Source: Dickeya dianthicola NCPPB 453
Lineage (GTDB): Bacteria; Pseudomonadota; Gammaproteobacteria; Enterobacterales; Enterobacteriaceae
Assembly: GCF_000365305.1 (NCBI RefSeq)
Contig: NZ_CM001841.1
Coordinates: forward strand, 3,466,174 to 3,530,173
Length of the DNA: 64,000 bases
Direction: 5' to 3'
This document shows positions 9,346 to 19,610 of the stretch, in pieces (position 1 is the first letter of the stretch; each line of letters opens with the position of its first letter). Both the position numbers and the translations under genes were made by a program. Below the pieces are notes generated by a model. That model was not told where the DNA came from. It ran no database searches and saw only the letters and a list, made by a program, of their open reading frames with translations.

Positions 9346-10399
9346 CGCTTCGCGCGCTAAGCTCTTGATGAACCGAACGCAGCAATGTCTCTGTACTTTC
9401 CCAACTGATGCAGGCATCCGTCACCGATACCCCGTAACGCATGTCGGCGCGAGGTTGTTCGGAAGACTGATTGCCTTCGTGGATATGGCTCTCCAACATC
9501 AGCCCGATAATAGAACGGTTACCGGATTTGATCTGCGCGATAGCCGACTCCACCACCAGTGGCTGCCGGCGGTAGTCTTTGCTGGAGTTACCGTGGCTAC
9601 AATCTATCATCAGCGCCGGGTTCAGTCCTGCATCGCGCATCTGTTTTTCACACTCAGCTACGTCTTCCGCACTGTAATTCGGCTTTTTGCCGCCACGCAA
9701 GATCACGTGCCCATCCGGGTTCCCCTGCGTCTGCAATAAGCAAACCTGACCGCTCTGATTAATACCGACAAAACGATGCGGCATTGATGCGGCTTTCATC
9801 GCATTAATGGCGGTACCGAGACTACCGTCAGTACCGTTCTTGAAACCCACCGGCATTGATAATCCGGAGGCCATCTCGCGGTGAGTCTGGGATTCGGTGG
9901 TTCTGGCGCCAATCGCCGACCAACTGAACAAGTCCCCCAGGTATTGCGGGCTATTCGGGTCCAGCGCTTCGGTCGCCAACGGCAAGCCCATGTTTACCAA
10001 CTTAAGCAGCAAATCGCGGGCGATATGCAGCCCCGCTTCCATATCAAAGGAACCATCCATGTAGGGATCATTGATCAGCCCTTTCCAGCCGACGGTGGTA
10101 CGGGGTTTTTCAAAATAGACACGCATGACGATATACAGCCGATCGCTCAATTCGGCTGACAGGGATTGCAGACGACGCGCGTAATCCAGCGCGGCATCCG
10201 TATCATGAATGGAACAGGGACCACACACCACCAGCAGACGCTTGTCGCTGCCATGAATAATGTCAGCAATGGTTTTACGCGACAGAGCAATCGCCTGCTG
10301 CTCCGGCTCATTGAGCGGGAATTTGGCTTTCAGTTCGTCGGGAGTAATAAGAACCTGTTCGGCGCTGATATTAATGTTATTGAGCGTGTCTTTTTGCAT
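9335..10399 (-). CDS. aroF: DAHP synthase, probably the tyrosine-sensitive isoenzyme
   Basis: This is 3-deoxy-D-arabino-heptulosonate-7-phosphate synthase, which condenses phosphoenolpyruvate and erythrose 4-phosphate as the first shikimate-pathway step. The 354-residue class I enzyme (E. coli AroF 356) shows VVCGPCSIHD, PRTTVGWKGL and KNGTDGSLGTAINAM. The Tyr-sensitive assignment rests on its position directly before tyrA, the E. coli aroF-tyrA arrangement, and on TyrR-like boxes upstream. Feedback residues were not checked. Confidence 0.94.
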   Translation of the reverse strand: MQKDTLNNINISAEQVLITPDELKAKFPLNEPEQQAIALSRKTIADIIHGSDKRLLVVCGPCSIHDTDAALDYARRLQSLSAELSDRLYIVMRVYFEKPRTTVGWKGLINDPYMDGSFDMEAGLHIARDLLLKLVNMGLPLATEALDPNSPQYLGDLFSWSAIGARTTESQTHREMASGLSMPVGFKNGTDGSLGTAINAMKAASMPHRFVGINQSGQVCLLQTQGNPDGHVILRGGKKPNYSAEDVAECEKQMRDAGLNPALMIDCSHGNSSKDYRRQPLVVESAIAQIKSGNRSIIGLMLESHIHEGNQSSEQPRADMRYGVSVTDACISWESTETLLRSVHQELSARSANQ

Positions 10400-10482
10400 G
10401 ATGATGATCCTGAGTATTCCTTTGGTATGAAGGGAGCGATTTCGTCATTGTCAGTCACAGGCTCACACCTTAACACACAGGT

Positions 10483-10542
10483 CGTAAATTTTTCAAGCCA
10501 TAGGTGTAAAGTTAATATTACTCTCGTAAAACAAATTGGACA
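10483..10542 (-). promoter_or_regulatory. Putative TyrR boxes upstream of aroF
   Basis: Two sites resemble TGTAAA-N6-TTTACA: 10505-10522 (TGTAAA-N6-ATTACT) and 10525-10542 (CGTAAA-N6-TGGACA), spaced 20 bp apart. A third, weaker CGTAAA half-site is at 10483. E. coli aroF is repressed by TyrR through three such boxes. A candidate promoter (TTGAAA-N17-TTAAGG on the minus strand) overlaps the weak box. Confidence 0.5.
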
Positions 10543-10599
10543 TCACAAAACTGGCGAGCGCCTATCGGGCGTGACCTCACCATAGAATGCAATATTTAA

Positions 10600-11226
10600 T
10601 TGAAAATATAGATTTTTATTACTAAAACGCCATTTTTTCGAGTATTCAGCCGCAGGAAATCAGCAATTCTGAAATGATTTCGAAACCTGATGATGTTACT
10701 AGTGATAGTTGATGAGTGCGGATTACCGCGTCTCTCAGAAAAGACGGTAGACTGGCTGCTTAAACCGCGGTAAACCACGCGACTGACGAAAATGCCGATC
10801 GTCCGTGACACCAAATACCGTAAACTAAATTGTACATTTTATTGTTCGGTATCATGACACCGCTTCCCTGCCGCGGCCATAACCGTATGTTGTCGGAATA
10901 GTTCGGTATGAACCGGCCAGCGAGTCGCTGGCAAGGGCACCCTCTTACCCACGACACCCCGCTCGCTATTCCGGGCGCTCTCATCATCAGTAATCTGCCC
11001 GAGTATCCTGCCTATTTTGTTGCCTGTTGATACAGCTTTCGGATAAATCAGCTACCTCTGGTGACAAATCAAACTTATAATAACAAGAATGAACTATAAC
11101 AATTGTTAAGAATTACTGGTGCCAAATGGACTTGAACGTACGCATTCGTTCCGTATTGCCATCATTGCCCTGGTCGGACATTCACTGCTTTTATTCACGC
11201 AATAAGCTGGCAAACAGGACTTCATT
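10600..11226. other. Gene-poor stretch, AT-rich in part
   Basis: No frame here has a convincing start, ribosome site or recognisable product; the two short minus-strand frames (10596-10814 and 10760-10987) look like chance. A perfect 12-bp palindrome, TAACAATTGTTA (11097-11108), lies about 120 bp before the methyltransferase start and could be an operator. Confidence 0.5.
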
Positions 11227-12177
11227 ATGAAAAGTACGTCACCGCATTCTGGACAAGGACAGCTACTGTCTCATCGCTCAAGTTCACCTGATGGTCATTA
11301 CGCTGTGCTTGATGCTGTCAGATCCAGAATTAGACAGGCGGGCGATCTCCCCGGCGCGACAGTGGAAGAGCAAATCGCTATTGTCGAAGAACTGGCGACA
11401 TTCGACCTCGGGCAATTCCTTCTTGCGCACCAAGGGCTGAACGCCTACTGGACCCACCATCTGGTCACCTACCCATCCGCCAGCACAACGTTGTCATCTC
11501 ATAGTGATCTGGAAAAACTTATCCATGAACGATTACCTGCCGTACTTGCCACTCGTGAACGGTATGGTATTTTCCGACAGCAACTGCAATCACGACTGCA
11601 TGATGGAATAGTACTGGCCTCAGTTCCCTGCGGGCTGATGGGTGATTTACTGTTGCTGGATTATTCCCACTATCAGAATGTACGGTTAATCGGCGTAGAT
11701 TTGGATAATCAGGCACTAGAAGCGGCAGACTTACTGGCGAGACAACAACATGGCGACAATCACATCACGCTATTGCAGGATGATGCCTGGTCATTGCAAC
11801 TGCCAGAACCTGCGGATGTCCTGACCAGTAACGGACTCAACGTTTATGAGCAGGATGATGAAAAAGTCACGGATCTTTATCGGGCATTCAATCGGGCCCT
11901 GAAACCAGGCGGCACACTGATTACTAGTTTTCTGACCCCGCCCCCGGTGTTATCGGCAGAGTCGCCCTGGCGAGTCACCGAGGAAGAACAGCGCTTACTA
12001 CCGTTACAGCATTTACTGTTTTCACGCATTTTGGAAGCAAAGTGGACCGCATTCCGCACCCATTCCCAGACACAGCGCCAACTGGCGCAAGCCGGATTTC
12101 GCGACATACAGTTTATTGATGATCGCATGCGGATGTACCCTACCGTGATCGCCCAGAAAGCGGAAAACGCCGCATAA
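11227..12177 (+). CDS. Class I SAM-dependent methyltransferase, substrate unknown
   Basis: The 316-residue protein has a Rossmann methyltransferase core in its second half: a motif I-like segment LASVPCGLMGDLLLLD (about 130-147), an acidic loop VDLDNQALEAADL for SAM ribose, DDAWSL, and ALKPGGTLITSFL (motif III region). The first 120 residues look helical and are not recognised. The ATG has AGGA 9 bp upstream. It sits alone between aroF and rplS, where E. coli has no such gene, so it is probably an insertion relative to that order. Function is not predictable; a small-molecule or protein target is possible. Confidence 0.8.
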   Translation: MKSTSPHSGQGQLLSHRSSSPDGHYAVLDAVRSRIRQAGDLPGATVEEQIAIVEELATFDLGQFLLAHQGLNAYWTHHLVTYPSASTTLSSHSDLEKLIHERLPAVLATRERYGIFRQQLQSRLHDGIVLASVPCGLMGDLLLLDYSHYQNVRLIGVDLDNQALEAADLLARQQHGDNHITLLQDDAWSLQLPEPADVLTSNGLNVYEQDDEKVTDLYRAFNRALKPGGTLITSFLTPPPVLSAESPWRVTEEEQRLLPLQHLLFSRILEAKWTAFRTHSQTQRQLAQAGFRDIQFIDDRMRMYPTVIAQKAENAA

Positions 12178-12193
12178 CGCAGATGAAACACCA

Positions 12194-12223
12194 AAGAAAA
12201 AGGGGTGGCAAATGCCACCCCTT
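12194..12223 (-). terminator. rpsP-rimM-trmD-rplS operon terminator
   Basis: AAGGGGTGGC/GCCACCCCTT hairpin with a 4-base loop. The minus-strand side ends in CCTTTTTCTTT. It also faces the end of the convergent methyltransferase gene. Confidence 0.85.
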
Positions 12224-12253
12224 ATCGCTTTCGGATGTTGCGAAAGCGTATGC

Positions 12254-12616
<363 letters not shown>

Positions 12617-12664
12617 CTAGGTAAACTGATATATGGGTTCGTCCGGCACTGCCGCAACTGCCCC

Positions 12665-13420
12665 CTAATACTCATGTTGTTCAGACTGATATTCCTGTTG
12701 GAATTCAGCCAACAACCTTGTTTGCTCGTCAGTCAGAGCTAGGCTTTTCAGAAGTTCAGGTCTTCTAAGCCAGGTTCGGCCCAGCGACTGCTTCAAACGC
12801 CAGCGGCGTATTTCCGCATGGTTGCCCGACAGCAATACCGCCGGCACATCCATACCTTCCAACACGTCAGGCCGGGTATAGTGAGGACAATCCAGCAACC
12901 CATCGGCAAAAGAATCTTCTTGTGCCGAAGCTTCATGACCCAATACGCCGGGAATAAACCGGGCGATCGAATCAATCAGCGTCATTGCCGGCAGTTCACC
13001 ACCACTGAGAACGTAGTCGCCAATTGACCATTCTTCGTCAATCTCGGTTTTGATAACTCGTTCATCAATGCCCTCGTACCTTCCGCAAACCAAAATCATC
13101 TTCTGATGTGCGGCGAGTTGACGTACGCCTTGCTGATCCAGTTTGCGACCCTGCGGTGACAGATAAATCACCCGGGCCCCTTCGCCTGCCGCTGCTTTCG
13201 CTGCATGGATGGCATCCCGCAAGGGTTGCACCATCATCAGCATACCGGGGCCGCCGCCGTAAGGACGATCGTCCACCGTGCGATGCCGATCGTAAGTGAA
13301 GTCGCGAGGACTCCAGTACTGTACGCTCAGCAGGCCATTTTTAACTGCCCGGCCTGTGACTCCATAATCAGTAATGGCGCGGAACATCTCAGGAAACAGG
13401 CTAATCACCCCAATCCACAT
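12665..13420 (-). CDS. trmD: tRNA (guanosine(37)-N1)-methyltransferase
   Basis: TrmD methylates G37 next to the anticodon and prevents +1 frameshifting. The start [13 protein letters not shown] (13420) matches the conserved family N-terminus and gives 251 residues; the frame extends 14 codons upstream without family support. SPOUT-knot motifs are present: [33 protein letters not shown] and [12 protein letters not shown]. It lies 38 bp after rimM in the ribosomal operon. Confidence 0.96.
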   Translation of the reverse strand: MWIGVISLFPEMFRAITDYGVTGRAVKNGLLSVQYWSPRDFTYDRHRTVDDRPYGGGPGMLMMVQPLRDAIHAAKAAAGEGARVIYLSPQGRKLDQQGVRQLAAHQKMILVCGRYEGIDERVIKTEIDEEWSIGDYVLSGGELPAMTLIDSIARFIPGVLGHEASAQEDSFADGLLDCPHYTRPDVLEGMDVPAVLLSGNHAEIRRWRLKQSLGRTWLRRPELLKSLALTDEQTRLLAEFQQEYQSEQHEY

Positions 13421-13458
13421 AGCGCCGTTCCACTCATTAACTGCAGACTCTACAGAGT

Positions 13459-14007
13459 TCAAAAACCAGGATCCCAGTCTACGTCAATACGATGCGTAGA
13501 CAGGTCAACGTGCTTGATAACCTGTTCAGTCAGAAACGGAATCAACCGTTCTTTGACTCCGTAAGCATCTTTCAGGTTGGCTCTTACCACCAGAACGTCG
13601 TTAGAACCGGTTTCCATCATGTCGATGACTTTTCCCAGCTCATAGCCACCTACGGTGACGACATCGCAGCCAATAAGATCTTTCCAGTAATAATCACCCT
13701 CATCCAGCTCAGGCAACCGGGCTGAATCCACGACAATTTCGCAATTGGTCAGTAAATTCGCCGCATCCCGATCGTCAATATCTTTGATCTTGATGACCAG
13801 GTCCTGATTGTGGTGCCGCCAGCTCTCGATCTCGATCGGTTGCCACAGCCCTTTATTCCGGATGAACCAAGGTTGATAATCAAAAATGCTTTCGGCGTCT
13901 TCGGTGGATGAAAATACCCTGAGCCAACCTTTGATGCCGTATGTCGACCCCATTTTCCCCAATGTAATCGGGTTGATCGGGGCTTTCGGGCTGAGTTGCT
14001 TGCTCAT
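13459..14007 (-). CDS. rimM: Ribosome maturation factor RimM
   Basis: RimM binds S19 and assists maturation of the 30S head. From the ATG at 14007 ([10 protein letters not shown]) the product is 182 residues, equal to E. coli RimM, with the N-terminal beta-barrel ([17 protein letters not shown]) and the C-terminal PRC-barrel ([16 protein letters not shown]). An ATG three codons earlier is possible but has no family support. Confidence 0.96.
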   Translation of the reverse strand: MSKQLSPKAPINPITLGKMGSTYGIKGWLRVFSSTEDAESIFDYQPWFIRNKGLWQPIEIESWRHHNQDLVIKIKDIDDRDAANLLTNCEIVVDSARLPELDEGDYYWKDLIGCDVVTVGGYELGKVIDMMETGSNDVLVVRANLKDAYGVKERLIPFLTEQVIKHVDLSTHRIDVDWDPGF

Positions 14008-14025
14008 TACCACCACCGCAACAGA

Positions 14026-14274
14026 TTACGCTGCTTTTTTCGCGTCTTTGATCAGCGCAGAAACGCGATCAGAAACGGTAGCACCCAGACCAACCCAGTG
14101 CTCGATACGGTCAAGATCCAGACGCAGACCTTCTGCTTTACCGGTAGCGATCGGGTTGAAGAAACCTAAGCGCTCGATGAAACGACCGTCGCGCGCATTG
14201 CGGCTATCGGTCACAACGACTTGATAGAACGGGCGTTTTTTAGCGCCGCCACGTGCCAAACGAATTGTTACCAT
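14026..14274 (-). CDS. rpsP: 30S ribosomal protein S16
   Basis: The 82-residue S16 begins [20 protein letters not shown], preceded by AGAGGA on the minus strand. The frame extends upstream through the leader hairpin but has no family similarity there. It is the first gene of the operon with rimM, trmD and rplS. Confidence 0.98.
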   Translation of the reverse strand: MVTIRLARGGAKKRPFYQVVVTDSRNARDGRFIERLGFFNPIATGKAEGLRLDLDRIEHWVGLGATVSDRVSALIKDAKKAA

Positions 14275-14302
14275 AACATCCTCTTTAGTTAATAAAACAA
14301 CC

Positions 14303-14326
14303 GGGCCCCATCGAGGAACGGGGCCC
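14303..14326 (-). promoter_or_regulatory. Strong hairpin in the rpsP leader
   Basis: GGGCCCC (14303-14309) pairs perfectly with GGGGCCC (14320-14326) about 30 bp before the rpsP start. On the minus strand it is followed by GGTTGTTTTATT, so it could be an attenuator or partial terminator. It lies between ffh and rpsP, which are transcribed in the same direction away from it on opposite sides. Confidence 0.45.
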
Positions 14327-14433
14327 AGTGTCATATAAAAAGCCCCAATATTTTACTCATTTTGGTGCAAAAAGCAATCTAAAACCATGCATTCGCACCA
14401 CCGTCTTTTCTACCAGAGGCACGTTACCCCGAC

Positions 14434-15795
14434 TCAACGACCCGGAAAACCTGGCGGCATCATCCCTTTCATGCCGCGCATCATCTTGGCCAGGCCACCA
14501 TTTTTCATTTTTTTCATCATGCGCTGCATATCATCAAACTGTTTTAGCAGTCGGTTAACATCCTGCACCTGCATGCCTGCACCCGTCGCGATGCGGCGCT
14601 TACGTGAACCTTTGATGATTTCCGGCTTGGCGCGTTCCTGCAGCGTCATGGAATTGATGATCGCTTCCATCCGCACCAGCACCTTGTCATCCATCTGCGA
14701 TTTCATGTTATCCGGAATCTGCCCCATGCCCGGCAGTTTGCTCATCATACTGGCCATACCGCCCATATTGCGCATCTGCTTTAGCTGATCCAGAAAATCG
14801 GTCAAATCAAACCCATCGCCTTTCTTCAGCTTTTTAGCCAGTTTCTCGGCCTGAGTACGGTCGACCTTGCTTTCCAGTTCCTCAATCAGCGAGAGCACAT
14901 CACCCATACCGAGAATACGAGAAGCGATACGGTCCGGGTAGAAAGGCTCCAGGGCGTCGGTCTTCTCGCCGACGCCCAGGAATTTGATTGGTTTGCCGGT
15001 AATATGGCGGATAGACAGCGCCGCGCCGCCACGGGCATCACCATCGATCTTGGTCAGAATCACCCCGGTCAACGGCAACGCCTCGTTAAAGGCTTTGGCC
15101 GTATTCGCCGCATCCTGACCGGTCATGGCGTCAACCACAAACAGGGTTTCCACCGGATTGATAGATGCATGCACCTGCTTGATTTCGTCCATCATGGCAT
15201 CATCGACATGCAGACGACCGGCAGTATCCACCAGCAGAACATCGTAGAATTTCAGTTTGGCGTGTTGCAGCGCACGGTTAACGATGTCGATAGGCTTTTC
15301 ATGCGCTTCCGAGGGGAAGAAATCGACGCCGACGGTCTGCGCCAGCGTTTCCAACTGCTTGATAGCCGCAGGACGATACACGTCCGCCGATACGACCAGC
15401 ACTTTCTTCTTCTGCTTTTCGCGTAGGAATTTTCCCAGCTTGCCGACGCTGGTGGTTTTACCCGCCCCTTGCAGACCGGCCATCAATACCACCGCCGGCG
15501 GCTGAGCAGCCAGATTGAGCGCCTGATTGACCTCGCCCATAGCGGCCACTAGCTCATTCTGAACAATCTTGACGAACTCTTGCCCCGGCGTCAGGCTTTT
15601 GTTGACGTCGTGGCCTACCGCCTGCTCTTTTACACGATTGATGAAGTCACGCACCACCGGCAGCGCTACGTCTGCTTCCAGCAACGCCATACGGACTTCA
15701 CGCAGCGTATCCTTGATATTGTCTTCCGTCAGCCGCCCACGGCCGCTGATATTGCGCAGAGTGCGCGATAGTCGATCGGTTAAATTTTCAAACAT
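14434..15795 (-). CDS. ffh: Signal recognition particle protein Ffh
   Basis: Ffh, with 4.5S RNA, binds signal sequences of inner-membrane proteins and delivers them to FtsY. The 453-residue protein has the N domain, the GTPase G domain with GLQGAGKTTS (about 102-111), DTAGR and TKIDGDARGG, and a methionine-rich M domain (about 330-453) ending in MMRGMKGMMPPGFPGR. Confidence 0.98.
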   Translation of the reverse strand: MFENLTDRLSRTLRNISGRGRLTEDNIKDTLREVRMALLEADVALPVVRDFINRVKEQAVGHDVNKSLTPGQEFVKIVQNELVAAMGEVNQALNLAAQPPAVVLMAGLQGAGKTTSVGKLGKFLREKQKKKVLVVSADVYRPAAIKQLETLAQTVGVDFFPSEAHEKPIDIVNRALQHAKLKFYDVLLVDTAGRLHVDDAMMDEIKQVHASINPVETLFVVDAMTGQDAANTAKAFNEALPLTGVILTKIDGDARGGAALSIRHITGKPIKFLGVGEKTDALEPFYPDRIASRILGMGDVLSLIEELESKVDRTQAEKLAKKLKKGDGFDLTDFLDQLKQMRNMGGMASMMSKLPGMGQIPDNMKSQMDDKVLVRMEAIINSMTLQERAKPEIIKGSRKRRIATGAGMQVQDVNRLLKQFDDMQRMMKKMKNGGLAKMMRGMKGMMPPGFPGR

Positions 15796-15955
15796 ATCTC
15801 ATGCTCAATGTGAAACTGGCCGCTACCGCGACGTAAACAGCGAGGAGTATAACACGAAAGCCAGACCAATCTGCGTGCGCCGGCACGGATAACTGGTTGG
15901 TGACGGTGGCGACTAAGGCTATACTGACCGTTCATTTTACTCAGTTGATATCGCT

Positions 15956-16750
15956 ATGTCTGTCTTCGCCATTGTAGCTTTAGCGGCCTATTTCCTCAGT
16001 CTGGGGCTGATTATTCCCAGTCTGGTGCGAAAAAACGGAGCCTACCGCCGTCTGGCCGTAGTATCCGCCACGATAGCCCTGGTCTGCCATGCAGTGGCCT
16101 TGTATCAGCGTATTTTCGATGTCCAGATCGGGCAAAACCTGAGTCTGTTGAACATCGGGTCCCTCATCAGCCTGATTATCTGTACGGTGATGACCATTGT
16201 AGCGTCGCGCAATCGCGGCTGGTTTCTGCTGCCCATCATCTATGCCTTCGCGTTCATTAATCTGGCATTCGCCAGTTTCATGCCGGGTGAGTTTATTACC
16301 CACCTCGAAGCCATGCCCGGGTTGATGGTACACATCGGTCTGGCGCTGTTTGCTTATGCCACGCTGATGATTGCCGCATTGTATGCGCTGCAACTGGCAT
16401 TGCTGGACTACATGCTGAAAACCAAGAAACTGGGGTTTGCCGCCGACATGCCGCCGCTGCTGGGCATTGAGCGCAAGATGTTCCACATTACCCAGATCGG
16501 CGTCATCCTGCTGACGCTGACGTTATGCACCGGCCTTATCTACATGAACGATTTGCTCAGCAATAAAGAGAACCTGCATAAGGCGCTGTTCTCCCTGCTG
16601 GCATGGTTTGTCTACATTCTGCTGCTGTGGGGACACTATCACGAAGGCTGGCGCGGACGTCGCGTAGTATGGTTCAACCTCATCGGCGCACTGCTGCTGA
16701 CGCTCTCCTACTTCGGCAGCCGGGTAATCCAGAACTTCCTGGCGCATTGA
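15956..16750 (+). CDS. ypjD: Inner membrane protein YpjD (cytochrome c assembly / CcsA-like)
   Basis: The 264-residue polytopic membrane protein has about eight hydrophobic segments and belongs to the CcsA/CcmC-like cytochrome c assembly family; E. coli YpjD has about the same size and also lies divergently next to ffh. Its role in E. coli is not settled. WGHYHEGWRGRR near residue 235 resembles the family's histidine-bearing loop. The gene after it differs from E. coli (luxS here instead of corB). Confidence 0.9.
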   Translation: MSVFAIVALAAYFLSLGLIIPSLVRKNGAYRRLAVVSATIALVCHAVALYQRIFDVQIGQNLSLLNIGSLISLIICTVMTIVASRNRGWFLLPIIYAFAFINLAFASFMPGEFITHLEAMPGLMVHIGLALFAYATLMIAALYALQLALLDYMLKTKKLGFAADMPPLLGIERKMFHITQIGVILLTLTLCTGLIYMNDLLSNKENLHKALFSLLAWFVYILLLWGHYHEGWRGRRVVWFNLIGALLLTLSYFGSRVIQNFLAH

Positions 16751-16800
16751 CCGCTTGCGCGGCTGAAGCTTTTTATCAAGAACATAAAACAAGAGCATAA

Positions 16801-16825
16801 AAAAAGAGAGCCGCGCTCTCTTTTT
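16801..16825. terminator. Bidirectional terminator between ypjD and luxS
   Basis: AAAAAGAGAGC and GCTCTCTTTTT flank a short CGC-centred loop, giving a hairpin with a T run on both strands for the two convergent genes. Confidence 0.85.
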
Positions 16826-16847
16826 ACTGTCTTACGCTAAACGTAAA

Positions 16848-17363
16848 TCAGATATGCAATTCCGCCAGTTTGTCTTTCGGCAGCGCCAAATCATCGTTTT
16901 TGTTGACGATAACGTCGTGCTCCAGAATGTGGCGTGCAATGTCTTGCGCTTCAGTCAGGGAATGCATTTCATAGGTACCGCACTGATACTCGTTCAGTTC
17001 CGGAATCTTGCGCTGGTCGGTGACCTTAAGCACATCAGTCATGGCCGCTTTCCAGGCGTCAGCCACCCGTTGCTCTTCCGGCGTGCCAATCAGGCTCATG
17101 TAGAAACCGGTACGGCACCCCATAGGAGAGATATCGATGATTTCCACGCCGTCACCGTTAAGGTGGTCACGCATGAAACCAGCGAACAAGTGCTCCAGAG
17201 TGTGGATACCGCGCTCCGGCATGATCTCCTGATTAGGTCGACAGAAACGTAGATCAAACACGGTAATCGTATCACCATGAGGGGTTGTCATGGTTTTGGC
17301 CACCCGAACGGCTGGCGCCGCCATACGAGTATGATCGACAGTAAAACTATCTAGTAATGGCAT
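16848..17363 (-). CDS. luxS: S-ribosylhomocysteine lyase (autoinducer-2 synthase)
   Basis: LuxS cleaves S-ribosylhomocysteine to homocysteine and DPD, the AI-2 precursor, in the activated methyl cycle. The 171-residue protein has the metal-binding HTLEH (about 54-58) and the PMGCRTGFY segment with the catalytic cysteine and third metal ligand region. It is transcribed divergently from micA, the same order as in E. coli (luxS, micA, gshA). Confidence 0.98.
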   Translation of the reverse strand: MPLLDSFTVDHTRMAAPAVRVAKTMTTPHGDTITVFDLRFCRPNQEIMPERGIHTLEHLFAGFMRDHLNGDGVEIIDISPMGCRTGFYMSLIGTPEEQRVADAWKAAMTDVLKVTDQRKIPELNEYQCGTYEMHSLTEAQDIARHILEHDVIVNKNDDLALPKDKLAELHI

Positions 17364-17402
17364 GTTGCTACCTCCTCATGAGAAATTTATTTTTCGTTTC
17401 CA

Positions 17403-17432
17403 GGAAACTTTTCTTACCAGCACCGGTCATAA
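17403..17432 (+). promoter_or_regulatory. sigmaE promoter of micA
   Basis: GGAAACTT (17403-17410), 15 bp, then GTCATAA (17426-17432) fits the sigmaE pattern GGAACTT-N15/16-GTCNAA. It lies 6 bp before the micA 5' end, as expected for this envelope-stress small RNA. Confidence 0.8.
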
Positions 17433-17437
17433 CAATT

Positions 17438-17521
17438 GAAAGACGCGCATTTATTATCATCATCCCTATTATCAGAGATGTTTCTTTGGCCACCCGATGA
17501 CAATCGAGTGGCCTTTCTTTT
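17438..17521 (+). ncRNA. micA: MicA small RNA
   Basis: The sequence opens GAAAGACGCGCATTT and has ATCATCATCCCT, the conserved single-stranded seed by which MicA pairs with the ompA ribosome binding site. It ends in a GGCCAC...GTGGCC terminator hairpin with TTTCTTTT. MicA is Hfq-dependent and represses outer membrane protein synthesis under sigmaE stress. The internal hairpin region is diverged from E. coli and the RNA is slightly longer (about 84 nt). Confidence 0.93.
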
Positions 17522-17547
17522 ACCGGCAACTACTACGGCTACCACCG

Positions 17548-19101
17548 TTACTGTCTGGACAGATAGGCGTCAAAGCTCAACGTGTCTTCCGACTCCAGTT
17601 GACGCTGGTGCTGCCATGAACGCCCGCACTCCGAGGTAAACTGGGCTTCGGACAGAATCTCCAGCGGCTCCTGCGACAGTTGTTCGCTGTATTGCTCAGC
17701 CAGTTGAAGACCAACACCGCCGCTGCCATTTTCCAGCATCATCGCCAAAATCCGGGCGGAGAACGTCTTATCCGGGTCGTTGAACCCTTCCACCAGTTGG
17801 TCGCAGACCTGTCGATAGTACGGCTTAGCTTGCCCTTGATCCAACAATTCTGCAACACGCCGTAGATCGGCAAACAACGTGTACCCGACCTCAGCAATCG
17901 TCTGACGCGTCGTATCGCAGCCCATGCCTACCGTCTGCCCCGGTTTACGACCTTCCAGAATCACCTGATTCCAGTTTTTACGTGTGCAGAGCAGTTCCGC
18001 TTCGCTCATTTCCGGTGCATCCGCCAGCGCACACCAAATCAGGAACAGGTCGAGGAATCGAGCCTGTTCGGCGCTGACGCCGATTGCCGAGAACGGGTTG
18101 ATATCCAGCGAACGCACTTCGATATACTCGATTCCACCACGCAGCAACGCATCGGAGGGCGACTCGCCTGGCCGGGTGACGCGTTTAGGTCGAATCGGCG
18201 CATACAATTCGTTTTCGATCTGCAACACATTGGTATTCAGTTGCAGATAACGGCCATCTTTTTTCAGACCAATCCCCGCATACTCTGCAGAAGGCGTATG
18301 AATCGCTCTCTTCAGCGCCGAAACATAGGTTTCCAGGCTGTTGAAGGTAATTCCAAGGTTGCTCTGCGACTTATTGGTATAGCCCAGATCGCTTAAACGC
18401 AACGATGTCGCGTACGGCAGATAGAGCATGCCTTTTTCCGAACGCTCAAACGGCAGGTGAGTTTCTTTGCCCTGCAGGAAAGAGGAGCAAATCGCCGGCG
18501 ATGCGCCAAACAGATACGGAATTACCCAGCCGAAACGGTAGTAATTACGAATCAGTTGAAAATATCCGGCGGAAATCGCCTCCTTGCCGCTGATAGCATC
18601 GGTAATACCATCGCGAGCCTGCCAAAATGTTAGCGGTAACGAAAAATTATAATGCACGCCAGAAATAGTCTGCATCAAGGCGCCATACCGGTTTTTCAGG
18701 CCTTCACGATATAGCGTTTTGAAACGACCAATATTCGACGAACCATACTGTGCCAGTTCGATATTCTGCTCTGCATCGATAAAGCAAGGCATACTTAACG
18801 GCCACATGCGCTCATCACCTAGATGACGCGCCACATAACGATGAATATCACGCAAAAAGGCGAGAAGGTGATCAATCTCCTTGTCAACCGGCGTAATGAA
18901 TTCCAGCAATGCTTCAGCAAAATCCGTAGTAATCCAGGGGTGAGTCAACGCCGCCCCCAGTTTTTCTGGATGTCCTGTTTTCGCCAGATGTCCATTTGCC
19001 ATCACACGCAGTGTTTCACGTTCAATACCACGCTGGATCCCTTTTATCGATTGAGGATGTTTTTCCAGCCAGGACAGCGCTTTTGATACGTCCGGGATCA
19101 A
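17548..19101 (-). CDS. gshA: Glutamate-cysteine ligase
   Basis: GshA joins glutamate and cysteine in the first, rate-limiting step of glutathione synthesis. The 517-residue protein (E. coli 518) begins [16 protein letters not shown] after the start. The start codon is TTG, as in E. coli gshA, consistent with low translation. Conserved segments include [31 protein letters not shown] and [11 protein letters not shown]. It is class I gamma-proteobacterial type. Confidence 0.97.
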   Translation of the reverse strand: MIPDVSKALSWLEKHPQSIKGIQRGIERETLRVMANGHLAKTGHPEKLGAALTHPWITTDFAEALLEFITPVDKEIDHLLAFLRDIHRYVARHLGDERMWPLSMPCFIDAEQNIELAQYGSSNIGRFKTLYREGLKNRYGALMQTISGVHYNFSLPLTFWQARDGITDAISGKEAISAGYFQLIRNYYRFGWVIPYLFGASPAICSSFLQGKETHLPFERSEKGMLYLPYATSLRLSDLGYTNKSQSNLGITFNSLETYVSALKRAIHTPSAEYAGIGLKKDGRYLQLNTNVLQIENELYAPIRPKRVTRPGESPSDALLRGGIEYIEVRSLDINPFSAIGVSAEQARFLDLFLIWCALADAPEMSEAELLCTRKNWNQVILEGRKPGQTVGMGCDTTRQTIAEVGYTLFADLRRVAELLDQGQAKPYYRQVCDQLVEGFNDPDKTFSARILAMMLENGSGGVGLQLAEQYSEQLSQEPLEILSEAQFTSECGRSWQHQRQLESEDTLSFDAYLSRQ

Positions 19102-19181
19102 ATTGACCTCCCGCTATGAAGATGTAGTCATGTTAATAAGAATAATGGATGGTATATGGGGACAACAATCGTGATTACAAC

Positions 19182-19610
19182 TCACCCGGTTCCCATCGTC
19201 CATTTCAGCGCTACGCCAGCCACTATCAGATAGCGCAACGTTTTTCCGATAAAAATACATATTATGGAACTTGCCCAGGGCATCCTCAGCCAACCCGACA
19301 ATACGCACAATATATCGCCGACCACTGGCACCCAGCTAAGTAATAATGCTGCAGTACCGTAACGCTGCAACCAACTGCGGGCGGTATCCAGTCCTTTTTG
19401 CGGCTTAAGTTCAGGCACCAGACGCCCAACGATAATATTGGTGATCCCTCCCAACGTATTACCAATGGAAGCAATAGCAATCAGCAGCAATGAGCTGGTG
19501 CTGTGAGTTAACAGCAACGATACCAGCACGACTTCCGAACTACCCGGCAATAGCGTCGCACTCAGAAAGCTGCTCCAGAACAGGGAAAAGACCGCCCAGA
19601 ACTCACTCAC
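19182..19610 (-). CDS. yqaA: YqaA family membrane protein (DedA/SNARE-associated fold)
   Basis: The 142-residue inner membrane protein has about four hydrophobic segments and conserved LLPGSSEVVL and GNTLGGITNI stretches, as in E. coli YqaA. Family members belong to the VTT/DedA group, thought to act in lipid or ion handling at the membrane; the exact role is unknown. Its start overlaps the yqaB stop by 4 bp (ATGA), so the pair is translationally coupled. Confidence 0.9.
   Translation of the reverse strand: MSEFWAVFSLFWSSFLSATLLPGSSEVVLVSLLLTHSTSSLLLIAIASIGNTLGGITNIIVGRLVPELKPQKGLDTARSWLQRYGTAALLLSWVPVVGDILCVLSGWLRMPWASSIICIFIGKTLRYLIVAGVALKWTMGTG

Noticed and set aside
10596-10987. Two short minus-strand frames after aroF
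   Set aside because: No ribosome sites, unusual composition, mutual overlap; most likely chance.
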